Assembly (NCBI GenBank): GCA_964247055.1
Contig: OZ176051.1
Span: forward strand, 14,756,001 to 14,820,000
Source of the DNA: Paragordius varius
Taxonomy: Eukaryota > Nematomorpha
Reading direction: 5' to 3'
DNA: 64,000 nt
Below, in pieces: positions 11,301-26,000 of this stretch. The position numbers were made by a program, and so were the translations under genes. The notes beneath the pieces were generated by a model. That model did no database searches. It saw only the letters and a program-made list of their open reading frames with translations, and was not told the DNA's origin. Position 1 is the first letter of the stretch; every line of letters starts with the position of its first letter.

Positions 11301-14300
11301 TTTGTGTCCAATATTAACTGTCGATGTAATACATATTAGTATGCATTATATAGAGTTTTTATTACTCTTTCGAATGATATATTACAAATGGGCATTACTT
11401 ATATATTTAAAGAAAAACATTTTTTAGTAAAATTTTGATAAAGAGAAAACAAATTATACAAAATTCTTCCAACGAGTTATAATTTTTATTTCAGATTTAC
11501 TGTTAAATGATACTAAATATTAGAAAATGCAAAAAACTCGAGTGGCAGAAAAATTTGTTGTCCAGTGTAATTATTCATAAATTTTCTAAAGAGTCTTACA
11601 TTAATAATATGAAATCGCTCTATCTTATTGCATATGTTTATGTGAGATTTCTTTAGTCATATATTGCTCATTATAGTATGTATTAACTCCATAATCATAA
11701 GCAGTTAGACCGGCATATTTGCATAGTGATTAATTGTTATTAGAACTATGTACCTCTACCTTATTTACAATCATTTGATACTTAATACACGCTATGTCCA
11801 AACAAAAAACTCTCAATACTATCAAGATTTGATTTGCCCATACATTAGCGCATGTACTGAAATTAGCGAACATCCACATTATTGTAATTATATAACAGAA
11901 AACCATTTTCCAGATATCTTTATAAATATAGCCTATCAAGTCCTTTATTCAAAGAATCAACTAGTTCAAGTAATACACACATTTTTTACTATTTTTTTGA
12001 CCAGCGATTTTTAAACCGCGGCCTACGGGACACGTGCGGGGCCCTGAACTATTTTTTTAATTTTTGATGTACCTATTTGGAAAAATATAAGCAAATGCGT
12101 AAAACAGCTATGAAAATTTTATCGGTATCATGGCCTTTGAGACAATAAAAATATTTTTTTGGCCCTTTAAAATTTTTTACGGAGCAACCCTGATTTAAAC
12201 TATCATATCTGTTAATTACATATATTATAGTTTACCTTTGAGAATTATCGCACAGTATTTAACTAATATATTTTAATTGCACTTAGGTTAATCAATTATT
12301 TAACGCTTTAAGAAGGGAGGTCATTCACACGATAAATGAAAGTATCCATTTGCCTCCGTCCATTCAAGGAAAAATATTAAACAAGGTTTACACCTATTTT
12401 TCGATTGCGATATTAATTGATTTATTTTAATCTAAGCTCTCATGGTTGTTAATACAACCCTAACTTTAATAGCCAAATTTTAAACAAACATATTCTTATA
12501 AAGTCCACATAAAAAATAACAAATTTTAAAAACATTAAATATCCTATAATGATTGTAGTTTAGTACTCACAAAACATCATTTAAACAGTTATTCATAGCT
12601 TTAAACTGGAACTGAAATGTGAATCTTCTTGAAACCGTTTTAAAACCAAAAAATTCAATATCGCTTATGAAATGTTTTTAAAAGGAACGTTGTTTCAAAG
12701 ATTCCAAAAACTTTTCATATATTTTAATGATCTATAGTTTAGATATATTTTAAACTTATATATGGATATGATTTTTATTTACAATAATTTGAAGAAAGGT
12801 AGCCTGTGATAAATTTTTGTAGCTCATTTTAAAAATTTGAATTGGTCACATAAACTAATTAAACATAGCAATTCGGTAGATACCTTTATTAGCCTTTATT
12901 TTAATAAAACGATTCCGATTTTGGCAAAGTTCATCAATGTCGTAGTAATCCCAAAATAAAAACATCACTCCTAATTTGTAAAATGATCCGTTTGTACACT
13001 TGGCAAAACTGTATAGCGTCATATTAGAGAAATGAATGCAAAAAACAAAAAATACCAAATATTTTAAATAGCTTTTTAAACATTAAGTACCCCTAATTGT
13101 CATATTTATGATAATAATATTAATAAAAATGATAAAAACTGAATAGCTTCAGTGATAATGTTTAAGATAAATGTCTTTAAAGTTTTGATGGATTTTGAAA
13201 AGAGAATTATTTAAAAAGCTATAAATATTATTTAATGAGGGATATATTAAAACCTTATAATTTTATAAATGATATACTATACTTATGGAAATCAATTAAT
13301 ATTTTTCGCTCTTTACCAACAGGTAAGATATAAAATCGTTTGAATAATTTACTTTGATTGATTCAATAGTAAAGCAAAACCAATTTTAAAGCTTTTAATA
13401 TTTCCACCGCTCCTTTGTATATCCCGAAGGTATAGGTCAGTAAAAAATCTTTAGCGTTTACTCTATTATTAGTTATAATAACAGAGTACCCCAATTTACA
13501 TTTTACGTTTCTAAATTTTTTCTAAATGAATTACTCATTTTTCGGATTTTGAAAACAGCGTATTCATAAATTAGGGTTTTTCAAACATAATAGATTTATA
13601 GAAAATATTTTTATTTCAAATATATATATCAAACAATAGTCATGGTTATGGCATTATAATAATATTTTTTATAATGTGCCATCAAAATGTATCTCCGACG
13701 GAAAAATAGCATCTTTTTATTGCTTTTTTTACAGGATAAAGAATAATAAAAATTTCTAACCTTAAATGTTATACAGCTCAATTCTATAAAACTTGAAACG
13801 TTTCCAAAATTCTCGGTACATAATCAAAAGGCCAAAAGCATCAAATACGAAAAGGTTAAATATTTTTTAAATATATCATATACGTTTTCCTTGACATTTT
13901 TTATTGTAACATTTGATGAGAGTTAAAAATATATACTGTTTGTTTGAAGTATTCATGCTTCCTAAATAATCACAAAATCAGTACTTATACTAATGTTTGA
14001 ACATCGCCATAGCCATTTTTTATCATTCTATAAGTCCCAAATTAACAAGTGATTTGCTAGCAAACGGCAAAAGAATTACATTATATTAAGTTATTAATAA
14101 CTAACTCAATATATGGTCTAATATATATAAATAGGTGAATTTAATTAATTACAGCCAATTATTTTTTATTAAATATGAGATTTATGCCCAAAAACTCTCG
14201 AGACAGAATCTTTTTCAAAATATTCGTTTATTACTAAAAGGATAAAGTATTACGTAATAATTTTAATTTTATATGTTCTATATAGTAATCGTATTTAAGA

Positions 14301-17300
14301 TCATATGAAAGAGTATATATCGATAGTAAACATTTATTAATAGCATTCCAATTATAATTACACTAGATTAACCTTCGAATAAATGACTACGATTACAACA
14401 TCCAAATATTGAGAAAATTGTAAGTTTTTATAATTATACTAAAATGTAAGTTTTTATTATTATAATAACATATTGATAGGTGGAACATTTTTTATCATTT
14501 TATAACTAATTATCATTATGGGATCAAAATTCAGAAGTAGTGCCTATACGCGTACAAGCTTAAATATAATAATGTCAACAAATTTTATGTACAATTGTAA
14601 TTAATTTATTATTTTTGGAAGTTTGATTTTGAAAGGCCGGTAGTTGTTTTACACGTTCCTTATAAAAAAATATTAATGGGTAGGTAATAGACTTCTTACT
14701 AAAAACAGGCAGGACCCTTTTGTGATTTCTCTTTATTTGGCTATAAAAATGCTTTTTCGTTTGAAAATTGATAGAGTTGATAATATATTTTTATATTGAT
14801 TGCAGTTTTGGCTATTGATTCCTATAAGATTCATATACCTTCAAAAGTCTTGTTTTACACTAAAAAAGTTTAATTTAAGAATCTAAAGCGTAAAAATATA
14901 CAGACAACGGAAAACATAGAGAATTTTTTTTATAAGACAACAATATTTTTTTTAATTATTCAATTTCAATTATAAAAATATTATTAATTGTAATACTAAT
15001 GCTTCTCTATTTCATACATTGCATTTCACAAAATGGGTTATGCATATTAAACTTGGGTTTAGAAGACCACAGTTTCCTCAAAAAAATTGTGTTTGCGTGT
15101 TTACGTTTTCTGTATAATTTCAATATTTATTGTGCTATTTCGCTTTTAATATTTGTAAATGATTGTTTAAATATTTCTCACTCTCCTAATCCTTAGGATA
15201 CCAACAGTTGATACGAACGACTTATGTAGTGCATTTTACGAACACAACACAAACAAAATCGGTATTTGCTTAAATAGATTTTAGAAATTTCATACATATA
15301 TTTTATATTGAAAGAATCTAGTCAGGTACAATATCGGTGGGTTTTAAAAAATAATGTAATAAAATATAACTGTTAGATAAATGTATTAGGTCATCCATAC
15401 AGCTTTTAGTTGTGGGCCTTAAGAATTATTTTTGAAAATTATTTACACAATGGGGGAAATCCCTATATATCAGAATATGGCAAAATTTGCCCATATATTG
15501 TTGTTTTTTTGTGAATCTAATAGGCTTGATTCCGAATCTCACTTATCATATTTAGTATCAAAAATTTTCAGATGTGGGCTCCAAAACCCATAAATTTTTT
15601 TTAATGTACAAAAATGTCGAGATTTGAGATAAGATTTTTTTATATATGCTAGATTATGGCAGCATAAAATATTATTTTTGAAAAAATACATACTTTGTTG
15701 AATATTATATTCTTAAAAAAACATCGATAAACCGTATTTTATGGAACTTCGGAGCATTCTTAAAACGGTAGCCCTCTAAGATATTATAAAAACTTTTTAT
15801 ATAATTCGATATTGATTCCGAATCTCACTTATCATATTTAGTATCAAAAATTTTCAGATGTGAGCTCCAAAACCCATAATTTTTTTTAAATGAACAAAAA
15901 TGTCGAGATTTGAGATAAGATTTTTTTTATATATGCTAGATTATGGCAGCATAAAATATTATTTTTGAAAAAATACATACTTTGTTGAATATTATATTCT
16001 TAGTAAAACATCGATAACCCGTATTTTATGGAACTTCGGAGCATTCTTAAAACGGTAGCCCTCTAAGATATTATAAAAACTTTTTATATAATTCGATAAT
16101 GCCCACTTTTATGACCATTTCAAAAAGATATCATTGTCATTTACAGTAAATATTAAATATATTTTACAGAAAATATTATAATTTTAAGACCAAGAGATCT
16201 ATAAATGCATCATATTGGTTTAAGTGTGGTTTTTCCTAAGTCGTAAACGACTTATTGGATATAGTTTTAACTATCTCTTTCCATTTTTTTCTATCTTGAA
16301 CCACTATATTGAGCTCTTTCAATGTCATTTTGGTCTCTTCTTTTATCATATCCAACCACCTCATCGGTGGTCGGCCTCGTTTCCTTTGCCCTTCTACCTT
16401 CCCAAACATTGCATCTTTCTCCAGAGAATTCGATCGCATGACATGACCAAAATATGTTAACTTTCTTTTTAAAATTATCTCCATGATGTTTGTTTTAGGT
16501 TTTATTTCTGTAGTTAGATTTCTATTCTTAATTTTATCCTTCCAGGTGTATCCTAGCATCCTACGCCAGCAACTTCTTTCAAAAGCCATGAGCCTTTCTT
16601 TGTCCCTTTTTCTGAGAGTCCAACTCTCACATCCATATGTGGTGACCGGGAGAACGAAACAGTCGAGTAATCTTTTTTTGGTTTCAACTCCTACGCTTTT
16701 GTTTTTCCAAATCTTTATTAATTTTGTCATCGCTTCTCCCAATTTCTCTTTCTGATGTCAGGAGTTGAAGACCCATCCTCTGAAATTATTGCGCCCAAAA
16801 ACGTCAACTGTTTAACATTTCTATTTCTAGTCCTTCTATTATAATTGTAGGCTTTTTTCCTGTACATAATATTTTGGTTTTGTTAGGATTAAGCCTAAGA
16901 CCATACCTCAAACTTTCCTTTCGAATCTCTTCAATCAATTCCTTCAAATCATTTGCACTTTCAGCTATAAGAGTGGTATCGTCTGCAAACCTTAAATTAT
17001 TGATTGTTCTCCCTCCTATTCTTACTCCAATATTTTTACCGTCCAACTTCCTCATTAGCATTTCTGTGCACATATTGCACAGATAAGGGGATAAGCAACA
17101 CCCTTGTCTGACTCCTTTCAAGATAGGTATTTCGTCTGTGTCCCCCGCTGATGTTCTAATAATCGCTCTTTATTTTACACAGAGAGAGCTTATCAGTCTT
17201 ATTAAGTGAGACGAAACCCCTACTAACTTTAATGTTTCCCACAAGCAGTCATAGTTAATTGAATCGAATGCTTGTCTGTAATCAATAAAACACATGTATA

Positions 17301-20015
17301 ATTCTTTCTGGAACTTTTTTGATGTTTCCATTATCCTTCTCATGTTTGAGGTATGGTCTCTTGTGCTTTTTCCCTTCATAAATCCGGCTTGATTTTCTGG
17401 TATTTCTGTGTGTATGATAGTGTGCATCCTGTTTTGTATTACTTTTAGTAAGACCTTACTAGCGTGGCTAATACGAGATATGTTCCGATAATTCTCGCAT
17501 TGTACATCTCCTTTTTTGTATATTGGGAGATATACAGATGATGTCCAGTCGTTTGGCCACTCACATGTTTCCCACACCTTTTGACATAACTTGTGTAACG
17601 TTTCTACAGGTATAGCTTTTATGAACTCTATTGGGATATTGTCTAACCCCATCGCTTTGCTGTTAGGAATTTGTTTTAAGGCTAATTCAACCTCCTCTCT
17701 TAATATATCTGGATCACGTTCTTCTTCTTTTAATTGCAACACCTTTGCTTGAGGAGCCTGATAGAGTTTTTGGGTGTATTCCTTCCATTTTTCTCGTACT
17801 TCTGTTTGTTTGCACAGTATGGTGCCATTCTCTTTTTTAATCTTTTGGGATGATAAAAAAGGTTTATGAGTCATTTGCTTCAGTTTCTGGAACATTGGTT
17901 GCATTAATCCTTTTTTGTTATTTAATTCCACTTCCAGACATTGTTATTAAGATTCATAATCCCTCCTTGTTTGTCGTTGAAATTCTTTGTTATATAATTT
18001 TACCATTTTATTATCACCTCTTAATTTAGCTTTTCTCTTTTCTGCTATCTCTATACTCTTTTCTGATATCCATTTGTTATCTTTCCTCTTTACACTCTGC
18101 ACTTTTTCTTTTGCCACATTAAACATTTTTTATCGTTCCCCATAATTGTTCTGAGCTACATCCATATCCTATTTTCATAATCTATCTTTGGTTTCTGTTC
18201 TAAAACTATTTGTTCCGAGTGTCATATCTGTGTATTATTTAACCTTATTTTTAATTATTTTAAGTTTGATTTTGGTTATTAGAAGCTCATGATCGCTAGA
18301 GCAATCGCTGCTTTTGCTTGTTTTGGTATCGATTATAGAGCTTTTCCATTTTTGAGGACATATTATGTAATCAATTTGATTCTTATATTTACCACATGGA
18401 GAGGTCCATGTGTATAAGATCCTATTGTGTTGTGGAAACCATGTGTTGGTTATCATCATCATTTTCTTGACAGTGCTTCCCCGGCCTCGTTTCATTCTCC
18501 CAATCCATATGGGCCAACTATTTGATCTACTCTACCTCTACCAACTTTGCTGTTCCAATTCCCTCCTATGATAATCATATTTCCTTTCTTCGTTTCATCC
18601 AAAACTATTTGCAACGTTGCTTAAAATTCCTCTATGTCTTCTTTGGGAGCGTTTGACGTAGGAGCATAAACTACTATGTATGTAAATTTAAGTGGCTTGG
18701 CATTCAGCCTAATAGTGATTCTAGGTGTATATGGTGTATAACTAATGAGACTTTTATTATATTTGTTTCTTATTAATACTGCAACGCCTTCAGATTTCTG
18801 GTCATCTCTCCCCGATCTTAACAATGTATAATTATCGTTTTGTACTTTCGCGCTACATTTTTGCTTGGTTTCCGTTAGACCCAGTATATCTAAGTTCAAT
18901 CTTTCCATTTCCATTTCAATTATCACCTGTTTGGTTTCTGTTAAGGAACGTACGTTCCAGCATCCAACTTTGAAAAGTCTTGTTAAGTTCATATAGTAAA
19001 ACTATTTTTTGGCAGTAATAAACGAGGGTGGTTTGCCATTGCCTTCCCTCTCACTTACCCTCTTTACAAAAAATAAATATCTAGAATAATTAAAATTAAA
19101 TATAAATGTTGTTAATTTAGATAAATTATAAATATTAATATTTCACTCTGTCTTATTACCATAGAGATTAATTAAATTTAGTTGGCATTTTTCATTATAT
19201 ATTTATACCTCATAATCTAAGGTATTAATTGTCGCGAATCGACATTTATATGTTTTTTAAGAGAATAACCAGGCCAAATATTTGAGTCTTTGGCATATCT
19301 GAATAAAATTACAAAAATATTGCTATTAAATATAGTATATTGTATTAGGAATGATACATTTAGCTTTCACCAAAATGAATTATTTAACCTAATGGGCGCA
19401 AATTTTTCAATTTTTTTGCTAAGGAGCAATTACCACACAGTGTAATTTTTTTTATAAATGACTCATAAGGCCCAAACCAAAAGCTTTATAAGAGCTCGGA
19501 AAATTTTTAAACTAGAAAATATATATTTCAGGAAAATATTTTTCTGTGAACTGTGTGAAGAGTCTAATCTTTTATATAAAAAGGGAGTTTACGTAAAATA
19601 TTTATATAATTATGCTGTTTCTTAAAATTTGAATTAATACTTTGATTTAAGCTTATGTCATAATGATACTGAAAACAGCTAAGTTTTGATTTTAATCGGT
19701 TTATTGTGGGATTAAATACATTAAAAAAGAAAATTGCTCTTTTTTGCACAAATTAGTTTTATTATTGGGAATTAAAGTAGAATACCCAATATCAAATCCC
19801 ATTTAATTCCCTTTAAGATTTATATCTTTGTAAAATAATTGTACTTTAGTATCTAATTAAAACATTGTTAATAAAAGTATTGTGGCGATATTTCTGTAAG
19901 GTATGAGAAAGATTGGCGGAGGGTGCAGTGGTACACATAAGTCTTTGGATATGTAAAATAGATTTATTTCAAAAATCATGTTATTTTTGGGAAACAATTA
20001 GATTTTCCATTATAA

Positions 20016-20071
<56 letters not shown>

Positions 20072-23000
20072 TTTTTAAGATATTTAAATTTTAAATGGTA
20101 CTGGTTAAGGTAATCAAGCATTTTAAATTTTTCCTCATTTATATTTGTAATAAAAATACTCCCCGCTCTCAAAAGTTGAGGATCACTGATTTAAATCACG
20201 TGACTTTGACCAATTAAAGGAATTGGTCAAAAGAAAATTGGGTAAATATAATTAAACAATCTTATTTAATTTCAAATATTTTATTCAGTTATTTAAACAC
20301 ATTATTTTTTATGAGAAATAAATGATTTTATATTTTTTCGTTTAGTTTTGGGATTGGGGATGCTACAAGGATATTTTTTCGATCCAAATAATTCGGAAGT
20401 GTCCAAATTTGCTAAACTAGGATTTTTGATTTCACACGAAATGATGCATGCAGTAAATAAAAGTAAAGCCTTTAGATAAATATTTTAGAAATAACTTACA
20501 AAAATTAAATTTGGTTTGAATTTGGTTTAAATTGGTTGTATATATATATATATATAATATTTGTTTATCTATTAGTTATTTTACAATCAACAAATAAAGG
20601 TGTAAACCGACACGTCAACTGCTTCAAAACTTTTATAAAACCCTACACTCAAAATATTAAAGGGGTATGTATGTATTTGTTTGACGACTAACACTTTATG
20701 ACCTTTTGGGATTATACCCAGGGCCAGTAAAATTTTAAATATCTTAAAATTTTTATAGCATTGGGCCAAATTAGAATATACTATCTTTAGTTTTTTTCAC
20801 AAAATTAATTTAAAAAATTATTATTATTATTATTATTATTACATTACATGTTTTCACTCGTGAGAGCGGTCATGTTATACAACCTGTCTCGCCATAAAAC
20901 TCTATCTATGGCGTCCTCTGCATTAAGCTCGTATTCTGCTAGCTCTCTTTTTTACTGTATCTATCCATTTTGTTTTAGGCCGCCCACGTCCTCGTTTTCC
21001 CTCAACTATATAACCATCTATTACTTTTGCAATATAATTAGAATCTCTCCTTTCAATGTGCCCGAACCAACGTAGCCTATTTTTTGACATTCTTTCCACT
21101 ATTGGTTTAATATCTGTGCTCCCACGAATAAATCTATTCTCGATTCTGTCCTTTCTAGTTACCCCACACATCATTCTGAGTATTTTCATTTCAGTCACGT
21201 TAAATTGTCTTTCTTCGGATTTTTTGACACCCCATGTCTGTGAATTATACATTATTGAGGGCTGGACAACTGAACTGTAAATCTTACCTTTCACTCTAAC
21301 ATCAATATTTCGATCGCATAATACGCTCGAAATTTTCTTCCAATTTACCCAGCTGCTCTTTATTCTTAAATTAATATCGTCAGTTAACGAACCATCTGCA
21401 CTTAACATAGCTCCCAGATATTTGCAACTTTCTTTACCCTTCAAAACCCAACTATCATCAACTACCATTTCATGTTGTGGACCCCCAAAAGTAATAAGTT
21501 CGGTTTTTGCTTTGTTTACTTTCAGACCATATTGATCCAGCATAACAACCCATCTGTTTACCGTTCGCTTTACCTCAATTAATGAATCAGACAAGATGAT
21601 TATGTCATCTGCATACATTAAGTACCATCCTGAACTCACATTAACAACCTTGGCTACCTCGTCCATACAAATTATAAACAATAAGGGGGTGAGTGATGAG
21701 CCTTGGTAGACTCCATGCTTTATTGAAAAGGGCTCTGATAAACCTTGTGGAGTTTTAATCCTGGAGGTGTGTGATTCGTATATTTGTAACAACTTAATAT
21801 AACTTTCTGGCACCTTTTTACGACGGAGACTCCACCAAATAGTTTCTCTAGGAATCCTGTCAAACGCCTTCTCTATATCAATCAAAACCCCGTGTAATTC
21901 TTTCTTTTTTTCAATGTGTTTTTCAATCAACCTCCTAACCGCATGTATAGGATCTACTGTTGACTTTCCTGGCATGAAACCAAATTGATTTCCTTCTATA
22001 GATATCATTTTCCTGATTCGCTTTTCAATTATTTTTTCAAACAATTTCATAGTGTGAGACATAAGTTTTATCCCTCTATAGTTACTACATTCATTTATAT
22101 CACCTTTTCCTTTAAATAAAGGCACAGTTAAACTTTCCTTCCATTCAACCGGGATTTCATACGTTGAAACAACTTTATTAAATACACGCTCCAAAAAATT
22201 TAATCCAGAATTTCCAAGCACTTTCCAACAATTTATATTTATGTCGTCCGATCCTACAGCTTTGTTGTTTGGCATTTCTAACAAATTAGATTCTACTTCC
22301 TTTTGTGTAATTGCTTCTATTGGTCTATCAGTAGCTTCAACTGTATTTGGGAAAAATATCTCGTCTACCCCTTCATCTAAAGTCACAAAGTACTCTTTCC
22401 ATCTTTTTAATATTTCTACATTTTCGCACAGCAAGCTTCCATCTTTTCCTTTTATTGCAGTCGCATAACCTGGCAAATCCATCCTGCGTTTATTCCTTTG
22501 CTGCGCAACTTTATACACTTTGTTTAAACCTTGCTTACTATTTAACTCATCATAAAATAAATTCATTTTTTCTTTCTTAACCTGACCGACTAATTTTTTC
22601 AATTCCTTATTTAAACTTTTATACTTATCTCTATCATCATCATTCCTTGTATGTCTCCATTTGTCAAAAGCCTTACCTTTTTCTCGTGACATCAATATTA
22701 TTCTTTCATCGTAAAGCCAAGCCTCTCTGTATACTTGAGATTTTCCGCCTTTTAATCCACAAACTAGAGTTCCTGCCTTTTTGATTAACTGACTTACTTT
22801 ATCCCAATCACCATTTAACCCTCCATCCTCGGATAACCGTATTTCTTTTATAAAAGCCTGCCTTTTTTCGGATAATTTCTCCCACTTAATACTTTTTAAT
22901 CTCTTTGAATAAGAACCACTTTGTTTAGACTTTTCTTTCACGAAAAATTTACAAATAAGTAAATTATGTTGCGAACTAACCTCTAAGTTTGGCACGACCT

Positions 23001-26000
23001 TACAATCTATCACAAGCTTCAATAATTCTCTTGGAACAAGTATAAAATCTATTTGAGATTTGTTTATGCCGCTCTTAAAAGTTACTAGATGACTCTCTCT
23101 TTTTTCGAAAAACGTGTTCGCTATCGCCAAATTGTGAGATTGTGCAAATCTGAGCAAATTAATTCCTTCCTCGTTTCTTTTTCCATAAGAATGTCCTCCG
23201 TGCCATATTTCAAAAGATTCCCTTTTTGAACCAAGATGACCATTAAAATCCCCACATAAAAACTTGACTCTGAGCTGAGGGAGAGCGACTATTTTTTCAT
23301 CTAAAGTCTCGTAAAATTGCTCCTTTTCTTGTTTGGGTAAACCTATTTGCGGGGCATATATACTAAATACCGTTATGACCTCGTTACCTACCAAAATATC
23401 TAAATTCATGATTCGGCTGTTATAGCGTCTAACCTCTTTAACCTGATTGGACAATTTGGGATTAATGATAATTGCCACTCCATTACGTCCGCCACTTTCA
23501 CCTGAGTAATATAGTCGATAATTCTCTTCCAAAGTCCTTGCTCCGTTTCCGCGGTAACGAGTCTCTTGTAATGCCAAAATCAATCTGTTTAATTTTCTTT
23601 ATTCTCACAATATCATTTAACTTTTTTTTTCAATGAACCAACATTTAAACTAGCAAAATACAGGCATCCTGTATTCCTTTTCATTCTCTTTGTATTATTG
23701 GCCACAACACCAAAACCGCGGCTGGCCAGGCCTGACCGGTTATTACTATACACATCAATATTCATTTGACAGCTTTAAACAAACAAAATAAAATAATAAA
23801 ATTGAAGTGTCGAACTAATTATGACAAATTGATAGATGTTAAAAAAAAACCTAGGCTATAGGTATAAACGGAAATTATATTTCGCAATAAAAAAAAACAA
23901 AAATTATGTATAAAACAATATAAATCAAGGGTTATTTTATGTGTCATAGTAAAAAATAAAAATAAATAGTGCTACAATACTTATCCAAGAATACGATCTA
24001 TATATTTAAGAGAATATTAATAGGCAAATTATACCCATCTCAAACTTCTTTTCTTTAAATTCATTAAGTGTATATTACATGGTAAAAAATTGTAAATAAT
24101 CAACTTTGATTTTTAATATTTATCTATTTTAATATGTTTGATTCAATCATGTTTTAATTAAATGTATTTTTCTAAAATCAAAAAACTGAAAAATTCCATA
24201 TTTTATATCTAATATAGGAGAAAAAGGTTTAATTATTTAATTCTAACCGAACCATTCTTTTATCAACTACTTTTAGCTTTGTGTTAGAACACTATTCCAA
24301 ATGTCATAAAGGACAAATAAATTAAAAGGTCATGAAGTGTATATATTTTGTAATTAAAATATTTAAAACATATTTTTTTAATTGGATAGAAACTAATTGC
24401 TATTTTGGATGAATCATTGGCCGATTATTATGGAGTCCGTAACGCCTATCAAGTAAAAATTATAATGATAATAATATAAATTTGTTATAATTTTTTTAAC
24501 GAAGATTAAAATTTATATGAAATAGACGAATTTTATAGTTAAACTTAGATTGATATGAGTTATGTGTCCCAAACTAGTAAGGATATCAGTGGTACACTTT
24601 TATTTATGTGTTTTACTAGTTAAATTTAACATTAACACACTGCAAAAACGGTTCTGATATTATTTATCAAACGGGCATAAAAAAGTGAATGGACACGGGG
24701 TGGCTCCTGTAAAATGTTTGGAACCTAGTTCCGGTTCAACCTTTTTTTGTAACCTTATTTTTATGTAGTTTATTTAAGTATATTAGTTTAAATATACTGA
24801 TAGTAGTAGATAATTAATAAACTTAAGGCCTACCATTGTATTAAAATATGGGAATATCTCTTAATTTTTGATTGCAAAATTAAATCCATTGATCTAAAAT
24901 AAATGGAAACAAAAATCCGACCAGTTATAATAAATCAAAGCTGAACTTCCGAATCCGGTTCCGTTTCTATTTTTGTATATATGTAAAACCATAAAATACG
25001 GATTAATATTTATGCACATCATACTTTAAATACAAATTAATAAGATTTGGGGTACCTTTTACGATGAAATTTAAAATGAATAATACCATGTAAATTATAT
25101 ATTTCTCAATATCTTAAATAATTTATTTGTGCTATACCATGAGGACTATTTTTTAATTTGATGCCGGAGTTTTGGTGCATTTTTGTATTTATAGGCATTT
25201 AAGGTCTGCATTATTGCTATAAAACTTAATTTTTTGAGAGAATCATAGGGCGTAGCTTTTTATGGCGCCTGCTGCATAAATCCGTGATAGCCCCCCCCCC
25301 CCCCCCCCTTTTTTTCATCCATGCAACCCCTTGCATTTTAAAAAAATAATTATAACCGTGGTCATGACCACTCATAAATGGGTTTTTTTACTTTATTTAC
25401 TACAATAACTTTTAATATCTATTTTTTTGAAATAAAGTTAAAAATTTTTAAAGTTCGGCGCCCCTCCGACTATGGCGCCCGTCAGTCCCCCTTTCCTCCC
25501 CCCTAGCTACGCCTCTGCATGTTAAATACCCCTGAAATTATTTTTGTTCTTTTTCCAAACCACCTTCAATCGGTTATACTCTTTAAGTGTGAGAAATTTA
25601 AAGAATAACCAGGAAAAAATTATTGTCTGCCTTAGTCATTTTAATTCTATCAATATATGTGTGTATAATTAATTTTAAAATATATTGTCTAGCTAAATGA
25701 TATTGTTTATAACGATATATGTACTAAGCATTTATATATTATTTTTTAGGCTTTGCTAAAAACGATCACTTTCAAAACACAGGACATACACAAAATAAAC
25801 AGGCAATTCTTAGTAGAATATTCAAAGGTATAATATCGTATTAATTTAATTTTGTCTGATGCATGTTATATTAATATTAAACTATATTATTCATATTCAG
25901 TTCTTTTGCACAGCAACAAAGCCATATTTTAGAGATCTTCTACCAACTATTAGTGACCACCCCCAAGATCCTCAACGGTTTGCTACTTATTTTAATTTCA

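Noticed and set aside
16224-17086. Plus-strand frames across the first LINE
   Set aside because: Antisense shadows of the minus-strand reverse transcriptase.
19913-20172. Overlapping frames on both strands through the (TA)n tract
   Set aside because: Tyr-Ile repeats come from the microsatellite; no other coding signal.
20848-22580. Plus-strand frames across the second LINE
   Set aside because: Antisense shadows of the 886-codon minus-strand frame.
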